A stretch of 64,000 nt of DNA from Malurus cyaneus samueli (taxonomy: Eukaryota; Chordata; Aves; Passeriformes; Maluridae), in assembly GCA_009741485.1 (NCBI GenBank), contig CM019214.1, positions 23,024,267 to 23,088,266 on the forward strand, written 5' to 3'. Under the pieces are notes generated by a model. That model ran no database searches, had not been told where the DNA came from, and saw only the letters and a list, made by a program, of their open reading frames with translations. Positions 61,854-64,000 of this stretch are shown piece by piece. Both the position numbers and the translations under genes were made by a program. Position 1 is the first letter of the stretch, and each line of letters opens with the position of its first letter.

Positions 61854-61895
61854 ACCCATATGTATCCATTCTTCACCCATACGTACCCATTCTTC
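61854..61895. repeat. Tandem duplication, 2 x 21 bp
   Basis: ACCCATATGTATCCATTCTT plus C (61854-61874) is followed directly by a second copy (61875-61895) differing at two positions, both T to C. Confidence 0.93.
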
Positions 61896-62202
61896 AGTTA
61901 GGAGAAATAAAAAATGTAAGTAAATGAAAATGTCAAGTACCTTACATTGGTAATAATTTTATCCTTTATTTATAGCATACATAAGATAGATGAGAGTACC
62001 TGCATTTTTAAAATACAGAACACTTTTTAAGACTCTTGTTATCTGATTCTTGTTCTCCTGGAGATCATGTTCAGCACACAGAAAAATAATACCATTCCAA
62101 GTGAGGAATGTAATAGAACTTTTTATTAAAACTATATTAAAGATGTTCTACTGTCATAGGCGGATCTAGATTCTTATTTCTTGTACTTCTTTTTTTTTTT
62201 TT

Positions 62203-62212
62203 NNNNNNNNNN
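62203..62212. other. Assembly gap of ten N after a T run
   Basis: Ten Ns follow a run of at least twelve T. Sequencing probably failed at a homopolymer. The true length and content are unknown, and a placeholder of ten Ns need not reflect size. Confidence 0.97.
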
Positions 62213-64000
62213 GTATTCCAAGGAAACAGCTTCTTTGTGTTTATAGATGAAAGGGCCACAGGCAAATCAAACATCACAAGAACCTGGCAGACAAAATTAT
62301 CCAAGGACATTAAAGGATTTCCAGAAACTGCAGCTTGTAAAATTATTTCCAAAACATCACTTCTATAACCCTTTGAGCTTCCACTGTTTGAAGTCCACCT
62401 CGAAAAGGAGGCAGAAGTGCAGGCCTTGAAACAGTGTGGAAGGGCTCATGCATATGGTGTATCAACGAGGTGATGCTGTGATGAGCTCAGAGATGACTGC
62501 CCAGAGCCCAAGCAGTAGATGATGTGCAGCAGGAACAGGAGATAACACCAGCAGGGGTTTTCAGAGCATTTCCTGCAGTTCTGTAGAAGAGAGGTTGAGG
62601 CAGAGGTAAATGAGCCTGGCAGGCTGGCAATTAATGCAACAAACCAAGTGTGGGCCAGGGAAACATAGAGAGATGCAAAGCTCTGCAGGCAAGCCCACTG
62701 AGGGAAATAGGGAGAGGAAGTGATGAGCAAAACAGGAGATAAATGTATTTCAGAAAGAGGGAAAAAAGGTCCTACTACAGCAGTTTTCTGAGGCACCAGG
62801 TGCTGCTCCATCTGCAGTTACATTTAGACACATCTCTGAGGCAACTGGGTATGTGGGCTGGTGTCCTTTCTTTCCTATGACTCCCACAGGTTTTGAACCC
62901 TGCTATTATAGACTTTCAGGCTTAAAAATTCCAGTGGTTAAGTTAGAAATCTGTAGTCATTAGAATAATGGGAGATCCCTAGAGAGAGCCAACACGGCTA
63001 TGTAGAAAATTTATTAGCAGCAGGAACAGAAGCCTGTATCAGCACTTTACTGGTGGATAAATCAGTGGGTTTGCTAATGATGTTTCGCTTCTCTTGATTG
63101 AATTGGATTTGTAAGAGAAATGCAGCTGCAAACTGAATTGCTTTATATGACAAGAGAATAATGAATAGCCAATCCTGAACACCCAGGGTTTCTGTATATA
63201 TGGGATAATTCAGCTTCCGTTCTTGTTGTTATTATTTTATATGCAAATGAAATTATCGATGCCTTTATATAATAACTTCCTGGATCACATTTATTCTAGA
63301 GCTTTTGCCTGTTTGTGTGCAAGAGAAATTTCTTCCCCTCATTTTATCCAAGGTTTAACACTAAATCCAGCTCCTGCTGGAGCCTGTGGGAGTTTTATTA
63401 TATTACAGATACGACCCATCTAGAGGACACTGAAAGTGAACAGAAAATATTGAAACTGCCTGTGGTTATGAGGGTGGTATTATTTATTTGATGATAGGGC
63501 CCATTACCTTATGCTACTATCTGCATGTTACATGAGCTGGGTTTTGCATATTTGGTGTTTACTTAACATGCACATCAGGTTCTTTTAACAATAGTGTTTC
63601 GGAGATGGCCTGGCTAAGTGCCCTCATCAGCCTCTTGCTAGGTTGTTCTCTGGGGTTCCAGCCAGTCAGTCTTTATGTGTTTTAAGCTCTAAATAGGCTA
63701 CTGCTCCCACTCTGAAGGATCACGCCAAACTGAACCAATGCCCGCTGGAAAAGTAAAAAAGGGGATGCCAGCTGGCCAAGAGGGCTGAAAAGAGAGAGAA
63801 AGAGATAAAATCATTCTTACACCGAGAAACTGCCTTAGCAACGTCCTCATCTGCTGGGTGGGAATAGATCACGGTCACCTGGTTGGTCTTCCAAATGGCT
63901 GAGCTCCCAAGTCACAGTTACTCCTTGCTGTTGGAGGTGCAGTTGACAGAGATGTACTGTTGAGACACACTATAAATTAAACAGATGGATTGTGAAGGCC
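62213..64000. other. Unique DNA, no gene seen
   Basis: AT-rich with no recognised transposon. The minus-strand frame 62446-62811 (121 codons) has hydrophobic stretches but no recognisable family. The interval 63060-63420 includes a perfect octamer site and is listed separately. Confidence 0.5.
63220..63300. promoter_or_regulatory. Candidate regulatory element with POU octamer
   Basis: A perfect octamer ATGCAAAT (63241-63248) is followed by GAAATTATCGATGCC, which carries homeodomain and ATCGAT words, in unique AT-rich DNA. POU-factor binding is possible; function is not shown. Confidence 0.28.

Larger units (their letters stand above)
55441..62202. other. Transposon-free unique DNA, no gene seen
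   Basis: No CR1, SINE or LTR could be recognised. CpG remains fairly frequent to about 55700, then composition becomes AT-rich. A 98-codon minus-strand frame at 58764-59060 has no recognisable domain. Stretches near 56080-56260 and 59420-59510 look like possible conserved non-coding elements. A tandem pair at 61854 is listed separately. Confidence 0.5.

Noticed and set aside
1..64000. CRISPR arrays, prokaryotic operons, rRNA or intact tRNA genes
   Set aside because: No regularly spaced repeats, ribosome-binding sites or operon-like gene packing. The only tRNA-like sequence is the SINE head at 16304.

Overview
The window is nuclear DNA from a bird, most likely a songbird (Passeriformes). The case rests on repeats. 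There are nine 5'-truncated CR1 LINE fragments with the bird-type 3' end. One short element has a tRNA-Ile-like head joined to a CR1-X-like tail, which is the structure of the passerine family TguSINE1. There is also a 438-bp solo LTR with avian-style ends (TGTCCTGGTTT ... AAACCAGGACA). Everything outside the CpG island is moderately AT-rich. No bacterial-style operon, phage, CRISPR array or plasmid gene was seen. Two assembly gaps are present: a single N at 32410 and ten Ns at 62203-62212.

Layout. Positions 1-54000 are non-coding DNA of intronic or intergenic type, dotted with CR1 fragments: minus strand at 4779, 15649, 26028, 29402 and 32320; plus strand at 38207, 38382, 43711 and 50649. 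The SINE lies at 16304-16456 and the solo LTR at 44955-45392. Positions 54020-55440 form a strong CpG island, the only promoter-like region in the window. It holds GC boxes, a ZNF143-type ACTACAnnnCCC motif, a near-perfect NRF1 site and several candidate splice donors. At its core a CCATGG palindrome gives a start codon on both strands. On the minus strand this reads ATG followed at once by GTAAGC, a good 5' splice site. On the plus strand it is a strong Kozak ATG opening a 34-codon frame that ends exactly at a GTGAGC donor. The right side of the island is a C-rich minisatellite built on CTGTCCCC (54994-55341). From 55441 to 64000 there is no recognisable transposon, only AT-rich unique DNA with a few stretches that look like conserved non-coding elements.

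Interpretation. I could not recognise a coding exon of any known protein. The simplest reading is a promoter and first exon, possibly bidirectional, with a long first intron or a gene desert on either side. If the minus-strand reading is right, positions 1-54742 are largely intron 1 of a gene whose first exon carries only the ATG. I cannot name the gene. I saw no novel biological system; the most useful leads are the architecture of the CpG island, candidate regulatory elements, and one clear assembly artefact (an exact 65-bp duplication around the single N).
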